From: Notospermus geniculatus
Lineage: Eukaryota > Nemertea > Pilidiophora > Heteronemertea > Lineidae
Direction of reading: 5' to 3'
Assembly (NCBI GenBank): GCA_002633025.1
Contig: NMRB01000010.1
Coordinates: forward strand, 130,788-194,787
Length of the DNA stretch: 64,000 bases
Positions 1-12,818 of the stretch are shown piece after piece. Below the pieces are notes generated by a model. That model did no database searches. It saw only the letters and a program-made list of their open reading frames with translations, and was not told where the DNA came from. Within the stretch, counting starts at the first letter, position 1; each line of letters starts with the position of its first letter. The position numbers and the translations under genes were made by a program.

Positions 1-398
1 TGTATATCATACTCTTAATCATTATCATTGACATTGTCACAGGATTTGGTCCTATTCAACTTTATTTCATACTTTCTGACTCCTGGCTCATACTCTACGA
101 AAAGTACAACTGTTTTTAATGATAAACTGCAAGTCTTCAAGAAAACAAGAGTGGAAACATAGTTTGTTGATGTGTGGTGTCTTATGATAGTATGATATCA
201 CTGGTAACATAAAAACTTATGATGTTACTGTCCTCATCACATCACGAAACCGTGACATCACCAATAACATGATATCACTGGAATGCATATGTTCTCTAAA
301 GCCAATTCCTTTTTGCATTTCATTGATCTACCTTCGGAAGCCATACCATACATGATATGGCGTATCATTTTCAACGGGAATGGACATCCATTCTTGAT
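1..398 (+). repeat. Left copy of an N-bounded direct duplication
   Basis: This block matches 895-1287 at an offset of 894 at its left end, with roughly nine or ten substitutions and four small indels (4, 1, 2 and 2 bases). It stops exactly at the single N at 399. The match runs to the window's first bases, so the copy very likely begins outside the window. The seam position and the few-percent divergence fit an unmerged second allele at a contig join better than an ancient tandem duplication. No gene is recognised inside. Confidence 0.85.
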
Positions 399-399
399 N

Positions 400-1287
400 G
401 CTTTCCGATTTTGATGTCATTGTTTATCTTCTCTCAAATAATATAATATCACTGTTTATCTAATTGGCCCACACATTTTCAAATACGGCAACCTTGCTGC
501 ACGTCTAGGATGACTCACAGAAGTTGGTCCACCATGTTTGAATCCTCAATGTCCTATTACACTTCATTGAGTTTACCGAAGCCCCTCAGGTCATATCAAT
601 TTTTAAAGTGATTTCGAAATGATTCAGAATCAGTGAGATGTAGGACACAGCGGTTCAATGATCAAGGGAATTTGACCATCAGAATGATGCAGATTCAGCT
701 GATGTGACATTTAAAAAAAATAATTTACGAGGTTTGACAAATGAATTTTCCTAATAAATCATTAGTGTAAAGGAGAACTACGTGGCCTTTGCCCCTTTCC
801 CTGGTGATAGATGTTTATCAATTTGACCAAGAAATGTCACGAACTCTGCATAGAATTAATTCTGAGCGAAAGGGTAATTACTCCAGTGGTTGGATATATA
901 TCATACTCTTAATCATTATCATTGACATTGTCACAGGATTTGGTCCTATTTAACTTTATTTCATACTTTCTGACTCCTGGCTCATACTCTACGAAAAGTA
1001 CAACTGTTTTTAATGATAAACTGCAAGTTTTCAAGAAAACAAGAGTGGAAACATAGTTTCTTGATGGTGTCTTATGATGGTATGATATCACTGGTAACAT
1101 AAAAACTTAAGATGTTACTGTCTTCATCACTTCACAAACCATGACATCACCAATAACATGATATCACTGGAATGCATATGTTCTCTAGCCAATTCCTTTT
1201 TGCATTTCATTGATCTACTCGTTCGGAAGCCATACCATACATGATATGGCGTATCATTTTCAACGGGAATGGACATCCATTCTTGAT
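400..1287 (+). repeat. Right copy of the N-bounded duplication, with its unmatched left part
   Basis: Bases 895-1287 match 1-398. Bases 400-894 have no partner in the window and are AT-rich noncoding sequence. At the other two N seams in this window the second copy starts immediately after the N. By analogy, this copy should start at 400, and the partner of 400-894 should lie just upstream of the window. The short motif GATATCACTGG occurs twice in each matched part. No coding potential is supported. Confidence 0.7.
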
Positions 1288-4200
1288 AATGCCGTAAATG
1301 TAATTCAGTAGTAATGAACATTTGAATGGCTTCATGAATCAAAGCAAATGAAAAACACACCCCTGACAACAAATCCTCAAGACAAATCAGTTAACTCAAG
1401 GAAGAAGCCAAATCAGTGCCAAACTGCAGTCTGTAAAATGATAATGTGGCCATATGTCATCTACCATTATAGCCAACACCCTGCTACACTATTAAGTTTA
1501 AAAATATGTCCACTGGCCAAAGAGTCAGATACTCATCTGGACCAATTTGTACCCCATAAACCAACACTATGAACGTAATCACCAAACAGAGAACAATCAG
1601 TTCTCCTGTTCGTAGACAAATACTGGTTCCTAAGTAAATTTGTCCTGCCCTCCAGTCACTATTACAAATTTACTATCACTTGTATTGTGGCAGTTACTAT
1701 CCGTAATGAAGAAAATGCTTATGTAAGAATCAAGAAAGGGAGAAAAAATAGAAAGAAACTAGCATACTACTCGTCCTATGGACCAGTGGAGGTGGTAGCC
1801 ATAGGGAGTGAGGGGGGTTGTAGGAGCTAAGCTCATTTGATTACATTGGAGAGGTTGGCAGGTTTTCAGAAATTATGCAAGTTTTTCATCGCCATTCGGA
1901 GATTTAAAAAAAACATCACTATCTCTTACTGACCTGCCTGAAGGTTTGATCGTCACCCCTCAGGGGATTTGTTTATGGTATTATGTCTACAAATTGTATA
2001 TCTATCCTTTCCTTTATGTCAACAAAGCAAACAATCAACTGCACTGAAGAAAGAAGTAAACCATTGGTTTCTGTGTCTCTGTACAAATATTCATATTTAC
2101 TCAAATCCGTGTTCAATTTTGAAAATGATAAAATAATTCCCTTCAAGCCTCACTTGTCGAACCCTGATAAATGATGGAAAAGAAGCTTGACAAATAAACA
2201 ATATTATTAGAGACTATGAAAAATCAACGGGTCTACATCAGTTGGAGTTTTAAGCCCTCCAGCTTTACCAGTAACCTATAGTTCCCATAAATGTGTTACG
2301 TTTCTGTAAATAATTTAAAAGATATTAGAAACTGAAATATTTTATATGAAGTTATTGAATTATAACCTCTATCCATTGAAAATACATTGTAATCAAGAAA
2401 AGAAGCTGAGCACAAAATTATGGAGGACTATTTGCCAACACCGAAGAAGCCATTTTCGAAATTGATATTTTTGTAAAACTGTAAACAGAAAATCAATTAG
2501 ATTATGATATCAAAACATAATGCCTCCAGCTACTGTCAAAGATTTGCTTGAAATCACTGCAAATATGAGATTCCTTACGTGACACCTTAGTTCAACGATC
2601 TAACTCCAACTCGCAGGCCATAGAACCACTCCAAACATTAGATTATTGAATGTACTGCCGTCTGGTTGTGGCCATAGTAACCAAGCGTGTCCAGTGGTGG
2701 TTGATAATGTATAATGGGCTGGCCAACATAAATAGGAAGATCTCTGCTGCCATCACACACCAATCAAATTTATCACCACAAGGTGATTATTCGGTTGTGG
2801 TACATCTGATATCAGGAGGTCATTATCGCATGTTAGTATCTAAGAAACAAGAGCAGATAATGCCGGAGACGCTAACTGAATTCTAAGGGTTGTTCATGGA
2901 GGTCTTACAGGAGGCTGGTCACTTGTACACACATCAGCGGCTATCCAATTACGACAAAGGAAAATTCCAATCTTCCGCATCTTTAACGGAAAACCCTTGG
3001 GGGACTACGCGCCAGATTAAACTATCTGGACATGGAGAAATTGGATACGCGATAAATTGTATTGGCTGTGTGTGGAGTACTTATGCATGGATTTCAGAAA
3101 TCATGCAGGGGTGTTGAGGTGGTCATTTAGAATCAGATTAGAAGCCTTAGAACGCCAAAGGTATACACAACATATGAGAGAATCATGGTTTTCAACGAAC
3201 TGGTAGCAAAATATGTATGCTATATATCCTGCTTTGCAGAGCCTAAAAGCTGTCTCCCATTTGTTATGTATAGTAGACGTGGCACGGCCTGATTCAATCA
3301 ATTCGTTTGGCCATCCAGGGGTTCAGGTGAATTGATCAGGGATGGTGCATGTATTTTTGCAATATCATAATTGTCCATACATGTATGCTTAGGAAATGTT
3401 TATGTCAATGGTCGGCGGGCCATTGGACATGTTGAATCAGGGCACTCGGTACTCCCTACTCCATCCCATCCATGGCTCCTTGTGCTCACAAAAGTGGTCT
3501 CTAAACACAAAACAATTTATTGATATTTTTTTCCAAATCGGCCAATTACGTTAAAGTGCTGCATTGGCTATTCAAAAACCTCTGCACTGGTCCTACCCAA
3601 TGTTTAGTCCAGGATCAATGAGTGTACATGTATGGTACTTACCCTATATTCCTACACCATTTCTACCAACCTGAACGAGTTGAACACTACGTTCACAGAC
3701 ACAGATCATGGATGAGACTTGCTAGAATATATAAACGCCGGAGAGCATCAACTTTTGGTACCTTTTTTCTCTACACGACTCCCATAAGAAGCCACACATG
3801 GGCTGCGAATTTTTATCACGTTTTTATTACAGTCAGGCCACAATAAGAAAATCGTTGTTACTATTTAACAAGCTGAAAATAAAGATTCAAAAAAAGGTGA
3901 TGGATGTTCATCAGAAGTTTCTAGCTTGCATTTGGTTCTGAAAGAAGAGTTCACCTGTAAAGGTACAACTACCTCAAAAAATATAACCACACTGTGAAGG
4001 CCCTTGATCACAATTCTTTGTCCTCTCAGTGTTATTCTGATATTTCCACGCCAGTTGATCAGATTATGGATTTCGATTGAATGGGGTATTTTTTCTTTGT
4101 TCCAGCTCTGTGTTCTGTGTGAGCACAATGCGAGTTGCCCTGCAGCAACAGGTCTTTTTTCACTGATCTTGGTTCAGAGGTCAAACAATGAAAAGTAACA

Positions 4201-5697
4201 ATATGGTGGACATTAGAACAAGTTCAGCAGCAGCAAATGAAAGCCCTGTAATACTTCCCTTTCAAACTCAGCTCTATGATACGAAACAGGTGCTTTTTTT
4301 AACAGTGGTCCAAGTGACGTGGAGATAATCATTGTACACACGCAATACAATATGTTGTTTAATGCTACATGTCTGCAATAAAATGGCCAGTTTGGTATTA
4401 CAAAGCAAAGATTGCCTCTGGCATCGGGAGGTCATGTTTATCTGGACAGAAACGTCATTGAAATAAAATATTGGTCGGGTTAAATAACACCAGAGTGGCG
4501 ATTACTGCTCCAAAACATTGTAATTGTGGTGTAGAGGTCTGTAGCTATTATTGCTCTAACATTTGTGAAGGCCACACCCAAACTTCTCTGCTTTCAGGAA
4601 TTAAAGCATTTTTGTTGAAAAACATGGTTCATAAAAGACTTATCCCAACGAAGTGAAACGTACACAGCATTAAATGAAAAGCTGAGGAAATTTATAATAA
4701 AAACACTTGATAATGAAACGGCTTTTGCCCGCAAGCGATAATTCAAACATGATGGGGTTAAACGTCAGAATCTGAGCCAACTGAATAGACCCCTTTCAAA
4801 GAAAATATCTTAAAGTATCTTAACATGGAAAGAAGAAAGATAGCTGTATCCAGTCATTGAATTTTTTAAGAGTTCAAATAATACAGTCCAACAGGTAGTT
4901 CTTAGATACACACTGTTCATATCAAATATGTATAACTTTCCTTCCAAGGGCAGTATATCATTCAATCAGAAATGTTGCTCAAACAATAGATCAAGCACAT
5001 CAGAAACTATGTCTCATTCTTTTCCAATTGAACGCATCAACAGGACAAGACTTTTTTGTTCAGAGATAATGGCAAAATAGAAAAGATCTACTTGTATTGA
5101 GTTTGCGTATTGCAAAAATTGATGTGACGATGCTTTCAATTATTAACCGATAGATGCCGGAGGCACACAACTTGTTGGCGGGATACCTGCTCCTAGATAT
5201 TCATTCTTTTCAAAGAACAATAGCGAACCAACAGCCCACTATACTAGTGTCAGAAATCTATACGCTTAGAAAATCAACTGCGACACCCTTCATGTTTTGA
5301 TCAACTGTAACACCACTGATTTTCACTCTTGGTTGCATGGATGTGGGTGTATGATCACACGAATGCGCCAATTGAACCTTTGATATGGAACTATTCGATG
5401 TTTTTTTCTCTCATTGTTTGGCAAAACGAGAAATTAGATACATGTATTATCTAATTCCGTAGGGATACTCGAAAATGAGGTGTAGAAGAACCAAGAGGGG
5501 TATTGACACTTTGTGATTTCTCTTCTGGTCAACAAAAATTCAGCAATCAATAAATTTGTTCAGTATGAGAATTCAGGAATGGGTGTACAATCATTATACA
5601 ATCATTACTGTGATGAATTCATTGACAACCGGAATTCCCGTGACAACCTGAAAATTCTACTTGTGTGCAAGATTTCAATATGTTGGTAACACCAAAT
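1288..5697. other. No gene or repeat recognised
   Basis: This is AT-rich sequence with only scattered frames under about 90 codons on both strands. None has a recognisable domain or a convincing splice context. I saw no inverted repeat over about 15 bases and no tandem array. Confidence 0.5.
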
Positions 5698-5811
5698 CTG
5701 GGGGCATATTCATGAAACTACTTAAGTCTAAGTATGACACTTATCCTTTGTTCAACACAAAAGATAAGTATCACACTTAGACTTAAGTAATTTTACGAAC
5801 ATGGACCCTGG
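5698..5811. mobile_element. Hairpin MITE, about 114 bp
   Basis: Two inverted arms, 5698-5745 and 5763-5811, surround a 17-base loop. By my count 39 of 48 arm positions pair. The best-conserved part is an ACTTAAGTCTAAG core. The termini read CTGGGGGCAT and, inverted, CAGGGTCCAT. Short non-autonomous elements with a near-complete stem are typical of MITEs. I cannot see a clear target-site duplication, so the superfamily is unassigned. Confidence 0.75.
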
Positions 5812-6878
5812 AATGCATTTCTTAAAAGACTTTGAGGGTACGTACATCTACAGTGCATCAAACGTTGCATTTTGCTCTCACAATGGACAGTGAACTTTAA
5901 TTTGACTATTTTTCAATGATTCAAAAGACAAATAGGAATTAAGTAGGTTGCTCAATATAACTGGTAAAGCACATAAATTCGTGCAAAATTTGAAATGCCT
6001 GTCGTTTACTCAGGCAACCTTAAGTGATCGGACACTGGTCGATTAACATTTTCAAATATTTGTGCTCTACCAACATCATACACATGTAAATTGACTGAAC
6101 TAGCTGGGAACTGGGTCAATTATGTAAATTAGTTAGGCACCAGTGTGACCACAGTTAGCTACATCCCTCCCCATGGGCAAGATATGCAGGGCAGTGGATT
6201 TTAAATTGAATTTTAAAAGGAAAATATCCTCTAAACGGTATTTTGACCTAGAGTGACAACTTGTTAGACACACATGTTCATTTACACAAGAAGGTGCCGA
6301 AGATGTTTTTGGCCATTCAACCAACTTTGTAATGTGATTGGACTTGGGGACACAATCGGAATTGCCGAGGGGTTGGATTAAATAGATTATATCACGAATA
6401 TCAACGTGTTCGCAATCATACATAGTGCAAAAATATATTTGTGACAGTACAAAGAACGTGGCTGCAAATTAATCACGATGGAATCAAACAGTAGCTGAGA
6501 AGGTAAGCATATGCAAGCAATATAATTGCTAATAGGGCCTGGCAACGTTGGAATCACTCTCATATCAAGGAATGTTTATGTATTGACCAGCTGTTAATAA
6601 GGTGTATATGCAAATCTATTTTAATACATGTATATTTGAAATTCATGATGATTTTTATCAATTTTTTTTCAACTTCTTGTCCACCAGATGGTTAGCCTGA
6701 ATCAGGCCAACTGAGCCAGCTGGATATTTCCAAGGTTCCTACATGTAGTTGCTATAGTTCCTGAAAGAGAGGAAAGAGGGCAGTCAATCTAATTAGAAAC
6801 GGTTGATCTTCTTACTCTGTGGTTGACCAGAAAGCTGAGTGGGTGACTACTGATTTTTACTGACGAATAATTTTTAAC
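5812..6878. other. No gene recognised
   Basis: The only sizeable frame is a 96-codon reverse-strand one at 6133-6423, with no recognisable domain. A tract of T near 6661 and ordinary AT-rich sequence fill the rest. Confidence 0.45.
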
Positions 6879-7473
6879 TGTTAGACAGTTTTACCATGTT
6901 TTCCAATGATATGAAGGGATGGATTTCAAATTATTGTTATTTGACATTTGCGCTCATTTGCGTTCTTTAGTGAAGGAGTCATGTGATTGCTGAATATTCT
7001 TAGGGCGATTGCATTGCAGTGTACGTTTATTGCAGGCCTGGCCATTGTTCTGGTCATTGGTACACCTGGCATGTATCATCAGCAGTATCATGAGTACATG
7101 TAGATGGATCCATAATGGTGGAGCCACACTAACAATTAACATCCACCCTTCACCAACCTTGGCGGTGCTCATTAGCTCCAGCCAGACTTCAACCGTGGGA
7201 CCATTTACCTTTGTGGAGTACTTGTCAATAACGATAACTTCCATAACGCATGCGAAACGCTTATATATACATGTACGAATACTACCTTTGGTATTGGGTG
7301 GGTGTGTTTAGATACTTCATGATTTAGGTAGATCATTTGAATCTGCATTGATGTGACCAAGTCAAAGCTGTTGGTTCTCTGGATTAAGTCAAAACAACTA
7401 TTGGCCACAACAAAAGAAATTTAATAGCCTATAGGCCAAGTAGTGTACATGATATTTACAATGAATTTATACA
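6879..7473 (+). repeat. Left copy of an N-bounded 0.6-kb tandem duplication
   Basis: This 595-base block is repeated at 7475-8063 (589 bases) with the single N at 7474 between. The length difference is explained by one 6-base indel (CATGTA, near 7270). I see only two substitutions: T/G in the TTATTTGAC context and G/A near 7372. The left copy ends at the N and the right copy begins at the next base. Frames of 96-100 codons occur on both strands of both copies, but being duplicated is no evidence that they are coding. Confidence 0.95.
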
Positions 7474-7474
7474 N

Positions 7475-8063
7475 TGTTAGACAGTTTTACCATGTTTTCC
7501 AATGATATGAAGGGATGGATTTCAAATTATTGTTATTGGACATTTGCGCTCATTTGCGTTCTTTAGTGAAGGAGTCATGTGATTGCTGAATATTCTTAGG
7601 GCGATTGCATTGCAGTGTACGTTTATTGCAGGCCTGGCCATTGTTCTGGTCATTGGTACACCTGGCATGTATCATCAGCAGTATCATGAGTACATGTAGA
7701 TGGATCCATAATGGTGGAGCCACACTAACAATTAACATCCACCCTTCACCAACCTTGGCGGTGCTCATTAGCTCCAGCCAGACTTCAACCGTGGGACCAT
7801 TTACCTTTGTGGAGTACTTGTCAATAACGATAACTTCCATAACGCATGCGAAACGCTTATATATACGAATACTACCTTTGGTATTGGGTGGGTGTGTTTA
7901 GATACTTCATGATTTAGGTAGATCATTTGAATCTGCATTGATGTGACCAAGTCAAAGCTGTTGATTCTCTGGATTAAGTCAAAACAACTATTGGCCACAA
8001 CAAAAGAAATTTAATAGCCTATAGGCCAAGTAGTGTACATGATATTTACAATGAATTTATACA
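7475..8063 (+). repeat. Right copy of the N-bounded 0.6-kb tandem duplication
   Basis: This is the second copy of 6879-7473, lacking 6 bases and carrying two substitutions. It is continuous with the unique sequence that follows at 8064. The most economical reading is that these are the two alleles of one locus, placed end to end by the assembler. If so, about 590 bases of this window do not exist in the genome as drawn. Confidence 0.95.
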
Positions 8064-8174
8064 TATGTCTTACAAATCTGAAAATAATAAAAGAAAACTA
8101 CATGTAGTAATAAATGATCACAACCAGGAGGGTCACTTCAGTCACTAGGACTCGAATCGCAGTTGTCACATGTT

Positions 8175-8534
8175 CGTGTCGTTCACGACGAAAGTCACAT
8201 GGCTACGAGGCCAGAAAGTTCCCGGGAAAAAAGTGGCACAGGACGAGGGCGGTTGCAAGGGGTGTAGGGTGTACATAAAATAAAGCGCGCACAGATTTAC
8301 GAAGCGGCAGCACAAAACACAACGTGGAATGTTCCATCTGGAAGACAGTGGCTCCAACGCCAGGATCAGATGAACACACGTTCTGCAGCACAAAGCCGGC
8401 AAAAAACATGTCTCAGAAGACACGCACGGCACAAACGCCAGGAATCACAACGGCTGTCGGGCCCAAAGGAGCTCCTCCATGAGTACAGACTGCCAGTCAT
8501 GGTAGCAAGATCCGCACTGCCAAATACCTGTTCG
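8175..8534. promoter_or_regulatory. CpG-rich island, possible promoter or first exon
   Basis: I count 23 CpG dinucleotides in about 360 bases, far denser than the flanks. The segment is also visibly richer in G+C. Several overlapping frames are open here on both strands, including 8370-8654 forward and 8166-8432, 8203-8409 and 8366-8557 reverse. That is expected wherever A+T falls and stop codons become rare. I recognise none of the translations. It could be a promoter with a 5' exon, most easily reverse-strand, or an unmethylated island or decayed element. The function is an inference. Confidence 0.3.
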
Positions 8535-9458
8535 CCCCACTGCTTCTGCCCCAACAAACATAAAAGAGTTCCAAGTCCACAAGAGATTATCCTAATCCAA
8601 TTGTTGGTGAAAATAAGTCAGTATGATAAAGGGAAAGAGTCTTATACGAAATGAACATATTTTGAGTCGTGAATCATTGAACACACATCAGCTTACACTA
8701 AGACTTATGTAACAATATTGCAATGCGAGATTAATTAAGTCTTAAATATAGGCCCAATCTTTCCTCGCCCAAAGCGAACAGAATAAAGATTGCGACAAAA
8801 TGGCAACGTGCTGGAACCTTCACGAAGCACTCGATATTTTTTAACAGAGGAATAAATTTTGAAAACAAACTAGAGAGTGGAATCGCCTCACCAGGGCTCC
8901 AAAGTTAGTCTTGTTTTGAGGTGTTTAATTTTAAAGGGAGTTTTAGATTTTTTGCCAGGAAGGGTGGCATATTCTTGAAAATCACCTTATCATTGGGGTC
9001 CCTATTCTGCGGGGTAACCTCAAAACCTTGGAAGAAATCATGTGCAGAAATCATGTCCGCAGTGATGGACGAACCATTCCAGTTGGTATCGCTATGGTAC
9101 CTGATTTCAAGTGCTGCTGTGCTGATATTTCACCCATAGTTAAGTTTTAGTTAACATTAAATATTCATGTGTGGTGATAGAGACAGTGTCTGGACTGTTG
9201 GAATATTTAATGGCATCCGCACATACAAACAGCATAGACAGTGGACTATATGTATAATAGCTTTATTGGTACATGTATGATCTGCATGATGCATATACAT
9301 GTATATTTGCATGTAAATAAATTCATTTCTCACACCTGGTATTTTAAAACATTTTTTCTGGGGGGAGGGGATCCTGATTACAGAGAGAACCAGTTAATGG
9401 ACATCTTCACTCAGGAGTTGAATGAACAATAATGGAAAAACATTAAACAAAGGCTAAA
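8535..9458. other. No gene recognised
   Basis: Forward frames at 8921-9139 and 9241-9432 are short and have no recognised domain. ACATGTA-type palindromic words cluster around 9270-9310. Confidence 0.4.
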
Positions 9459-9580
9459 GTTTAGAATCCCCGATCGGAAGTGACGTTACTCCATGGCACA
9501 CAGTGGAAATCCTATTGTACAATGCGGCTTATTCCGTCAATCGATGACCTTTATTTGGGCACTGATCGGGGATTCTGAAC
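9459..9580. mobile_element. Short terminal-inverted-repeat element (MITE-like), 122 bp
   Basis: The terminal arms 9459-9477 and 9562-9580 are inverted copies matching at 17 of 19 positions, with the core AGAATCCCCGATC. The 84-base interior has no frame of note. The size and structure fit a MITE or a solo deletion derivative. I could not find a convincing target-site duplication, so the boundary may be a few bases off. Confidence 0.55.
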
Positions 9581-12500
9581 TCGTTCCTGAAAAGCATTTC
9601 ATGATTTTTTCCCTCTGAGAAGTGGTTCGAGTAAAAAACAATTCAGTGAAGGTTGCATGAATATTGGACCATTAATTACAGTGTACCAAAGGGGCCGTTC
9701 ACTTAAGGGTCAATTGTGCAATATAAATCTAAGAATTCCATTGCCCTGGCCTCTTTCTTGCTTATGTCATACTCCCCTCACGCCTGATTGCACAGGCATC
9801 TACCAAACAAACAACTCAGGCCAATAGGCCAAAAAGCAACTTCACAGAACAAGGTGTCCCCAATATAAGGGAATCATGATCTGCTGATGGGTGAACGTTC
9901 CTCACCTTGCAGGAAAAGAAAGGAAAGTGGTGAAGTGATGATTCATTGCTTCATTTCTGACGATTTGTTGGTTATTGATTTCTGATAGCAAAATAGTACC
10001 AGTATCGATGTTGATTAATGCCCAAGTGATATTTTCTCTCTCTTGCACGTTGACAAATCATTGAATGAAGAATTAATGTGACTGCCTGATGAGAATGGTT
10101 TATACCACTGAAATGCCCCAATTGTCCAGGAAATCAATTGGCAATCTATTGACCCTTGTAATAGTTAGTTGTGCGACCCTGCAGGAGACGACCAGGGCCT
10201 GAGAAACATGCAAAGGTGAAATATCGGGTAATAAATTGCTATTAAACGCAGAACCAACACCATTTGTCTCAAAATGTACATTTCTGATAAGTGTTTCATG
10301 ACTGACTTGGTGTGTCATTGTCCAAGCAATAACATCTTTCAGCTTATGAAACCTAGTACTTGTTGGGCTGGCAGGGAACCATTGTTCCTGTGAGACTTAA
10401 ACTGGGGCCCCAATTTTGTCAGTAACCGATCACTGTTCCGAGTAATTGAAAATATTGTTAGGAAGCTTTTACGGTGTAATGCTTCTCCAGGCATATGGTA
10501 AATAAGTGGCTTTGGACAAAAGTTGCAGCCATCAAACCAGACTGTGACCTTTATCATCCAACAATGGCCAAAATGGTGGACATAGAAACATTGCTACTTA
10601 TAACTCCCCTCGGAGGAGCGACATTAGCGCTAACAATGTCCACTTCTATACATGGCAACTTCAGTATCATATTTGGAGTCATTTTACAATGCTGCATTAG
10701 GTTATGATTACATTTATTACTCCCTCCCAAGGTAGTCGATGAACAAGAAAATGTTCTCATCTCATTGGTTCTTTGGTGGACATCTAACTGGTGAGACACT
10801 GAATCACCACTCCTCATAACAATAGGAGCATACCCCCAGAAGGTTTCCACAACATTTTCTGTGCAATATGAACCCTGCAGCCAAAGCAGAGTAAACTTCC
10901 TTGAGCCGAGCGTGGTCATATTTCAGGTCAGAGATCACTCGCGTTCCTACCTCACATTGTCAATAAGATAAAAGATGCCCCCAGAAAAGAGGATTTCAAA
11001 CCCCAAGATAGGGCCTTACCTTAGATGAGACAAACATCAAGGCATACTGCCTTTCAGCTCCACACAACCAGAAAAAATGCTCTGATGCTTTGGCATACAG
11101 CAATGTTTCTATGCCCATTCTCCTGGGAGCTGCGTAAAGCCTTATTTCCGGGAGAGTTTATGGGGCAGCCTCAACTAGCTGGGTTTTCTTCCTGCCGGGC
11201 GGAAGTATTACAATGCATCTTCTTGCTCAATATTTCCGATGCAAACTAGAAGTTATCGCTTTTTCAAGAATGTGGAAAATCGGTGTTTTTCATATATCGT
11301 GGTGAAATCAGTTTCTGAAAGAAGTTTGTTGATCGTCTTCGTTAGAAACATTCTAAACAATGGTTATTAAACAATCTATATTGCCAAGATGTGTGATGCC
11401 CTTTTTGCACCCCCTCCAAAAAAACACGAGGGAAGGAACATTGTCATCCATGGTTTTTCAGGTAGCTATTATTAATCTGGTGCACGGCATATGGCTGGAA
11501 GCAATCGGGGAACACAGAGACGGAGGTGGTAATATGAGATGTAAACATTTTCACTCCATAAATCATAAACCCCAGAGTAAAGAAACATTTGGACAAGCAA
11601 CATTATCAAACATTTGCACACCGTTTTCAAAATCAGTAGCCATCTCTGAGAAGATGTTTGCTAATCTATTACCCTGGCCCTCTTCAGGACAATTAGTACA
11701 CCCTTGACATGATGGATAGAGGTCCACCACACAGGTGATCATATTGACATTGTTCACAGGGAAAAGACCCTTCAGACTCTATCTAATGAATCTCACAGTA
11801 GAACCCTCATAACTCCTGTTTCTAATGTCCAGAGTAATTGGTGTCTATTAGCTCACTTCAGGTCACTTAGACCACCTAATATCCAAACCAAGTCCTCAAC
11901 AACAAATGGATGAATCAACAGGGTATCTCTTATACAGGTTGTGAGATTGGTCCATCAATCCTGTGAAACCTACACTGGCGAAAAATTGGTCAAAATTTGA
12001 TATGAGGTTTGCAAGCGTTCCACAGTGGTGGACAAAAGGACCCTTCACTTGGCAATCTGATACATCACCAACTGGTTAACCATCATAAATCCTCAATACC
12101 ATATTTCATCCTGTGTCTATATTGCAGAATACGGTTTTATTCAACTACACACAAAAAGGGGTGTCTTTAAATTTGAGTTCCCTGGACATCAAGATAAATG
12201 CCATATATACTTGAAACAGTGTGTTACTACTTGGTCTGCCTTCTTCTATCAGCATATCCTTAACTCAGGAAGTTTCCTCCCGATTTCTTTCAGCCCCTTC
12301 AACAAAAACCACTTGGGAGTCAGTCTTGTCGAACTTTCCATTATAATTTTGGTATTTTGATATGACCATGTTAAATTACCAACGAGCTTTCACTAAAAAC
12401 GACAGAAGCAAATGTAATTTATTGAGTTTAAGAAGAATTGTTAAAAAACATGCTTCTTCTCCAGTTATGTTTAAATTTCCCACAGACTTTTTACTGAGCT

Positions 12501-12818
12501 TTTGGTAAAATGAACTTTAATTAACATAGGATATACTATGGATTCTTTCAGAAAATAAGGATTGCTTGCAAGACTTTTTGTCATGTCTCCAATTCGTGCA
12601 CATCTTCAAGTGTCACATCAGTGCATGTACCAGAAGCCCTTGAAGAAGAAACTTTAATGAGCAAAAGATAACATGAAATCTTCCCATGTACTGAACAAAA
12701 AATGACGAAACTATCGATTTTATCAAAGTGGGAAAGATGGCTGAGGTACATTGCTAGCTGAGGGCAGTTTGTAGCTGGGTGACTGGCTATATTATACTGA
12801 AATGTCTTCAGTTTGTAC
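9581..12818. other. No gene recognised
   Basis: The largest frames here are 121 codons (10554-10919, reverse) and 115 codons (11360-11707, forward). Neither translation shows a family I know. Both are within the range expected by chance for 64 kb read in six frames. No repeats are seen. Confidence 0.45.

Noticed and set aside
6954-7840. Two identical 96-codon reverse frames and matching 98-100-codon forward frames
   Set aside because: They duplicate because the DNA is duplicated at the N seam; duplication is not evidence of coding and no domain is recognised.
8120-8200. ATTCGAGTCC on the reverse strand, resembling a tRNA B box
   Set aside because: The surrounding bases do not form T-arm or acceptor stems and no A box sits at the right distance.
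8690-8760. AAGACTTA and TAAGTCTT inverted words, possibly a decayed copy of the 5698 element
   Set aside because: Only about nine bases pair and the flanking arm sequence does not match.
10554-10919. 121-codon reverse frame
   Set aside because: No recognisable family or promoter context; within chance expectation.
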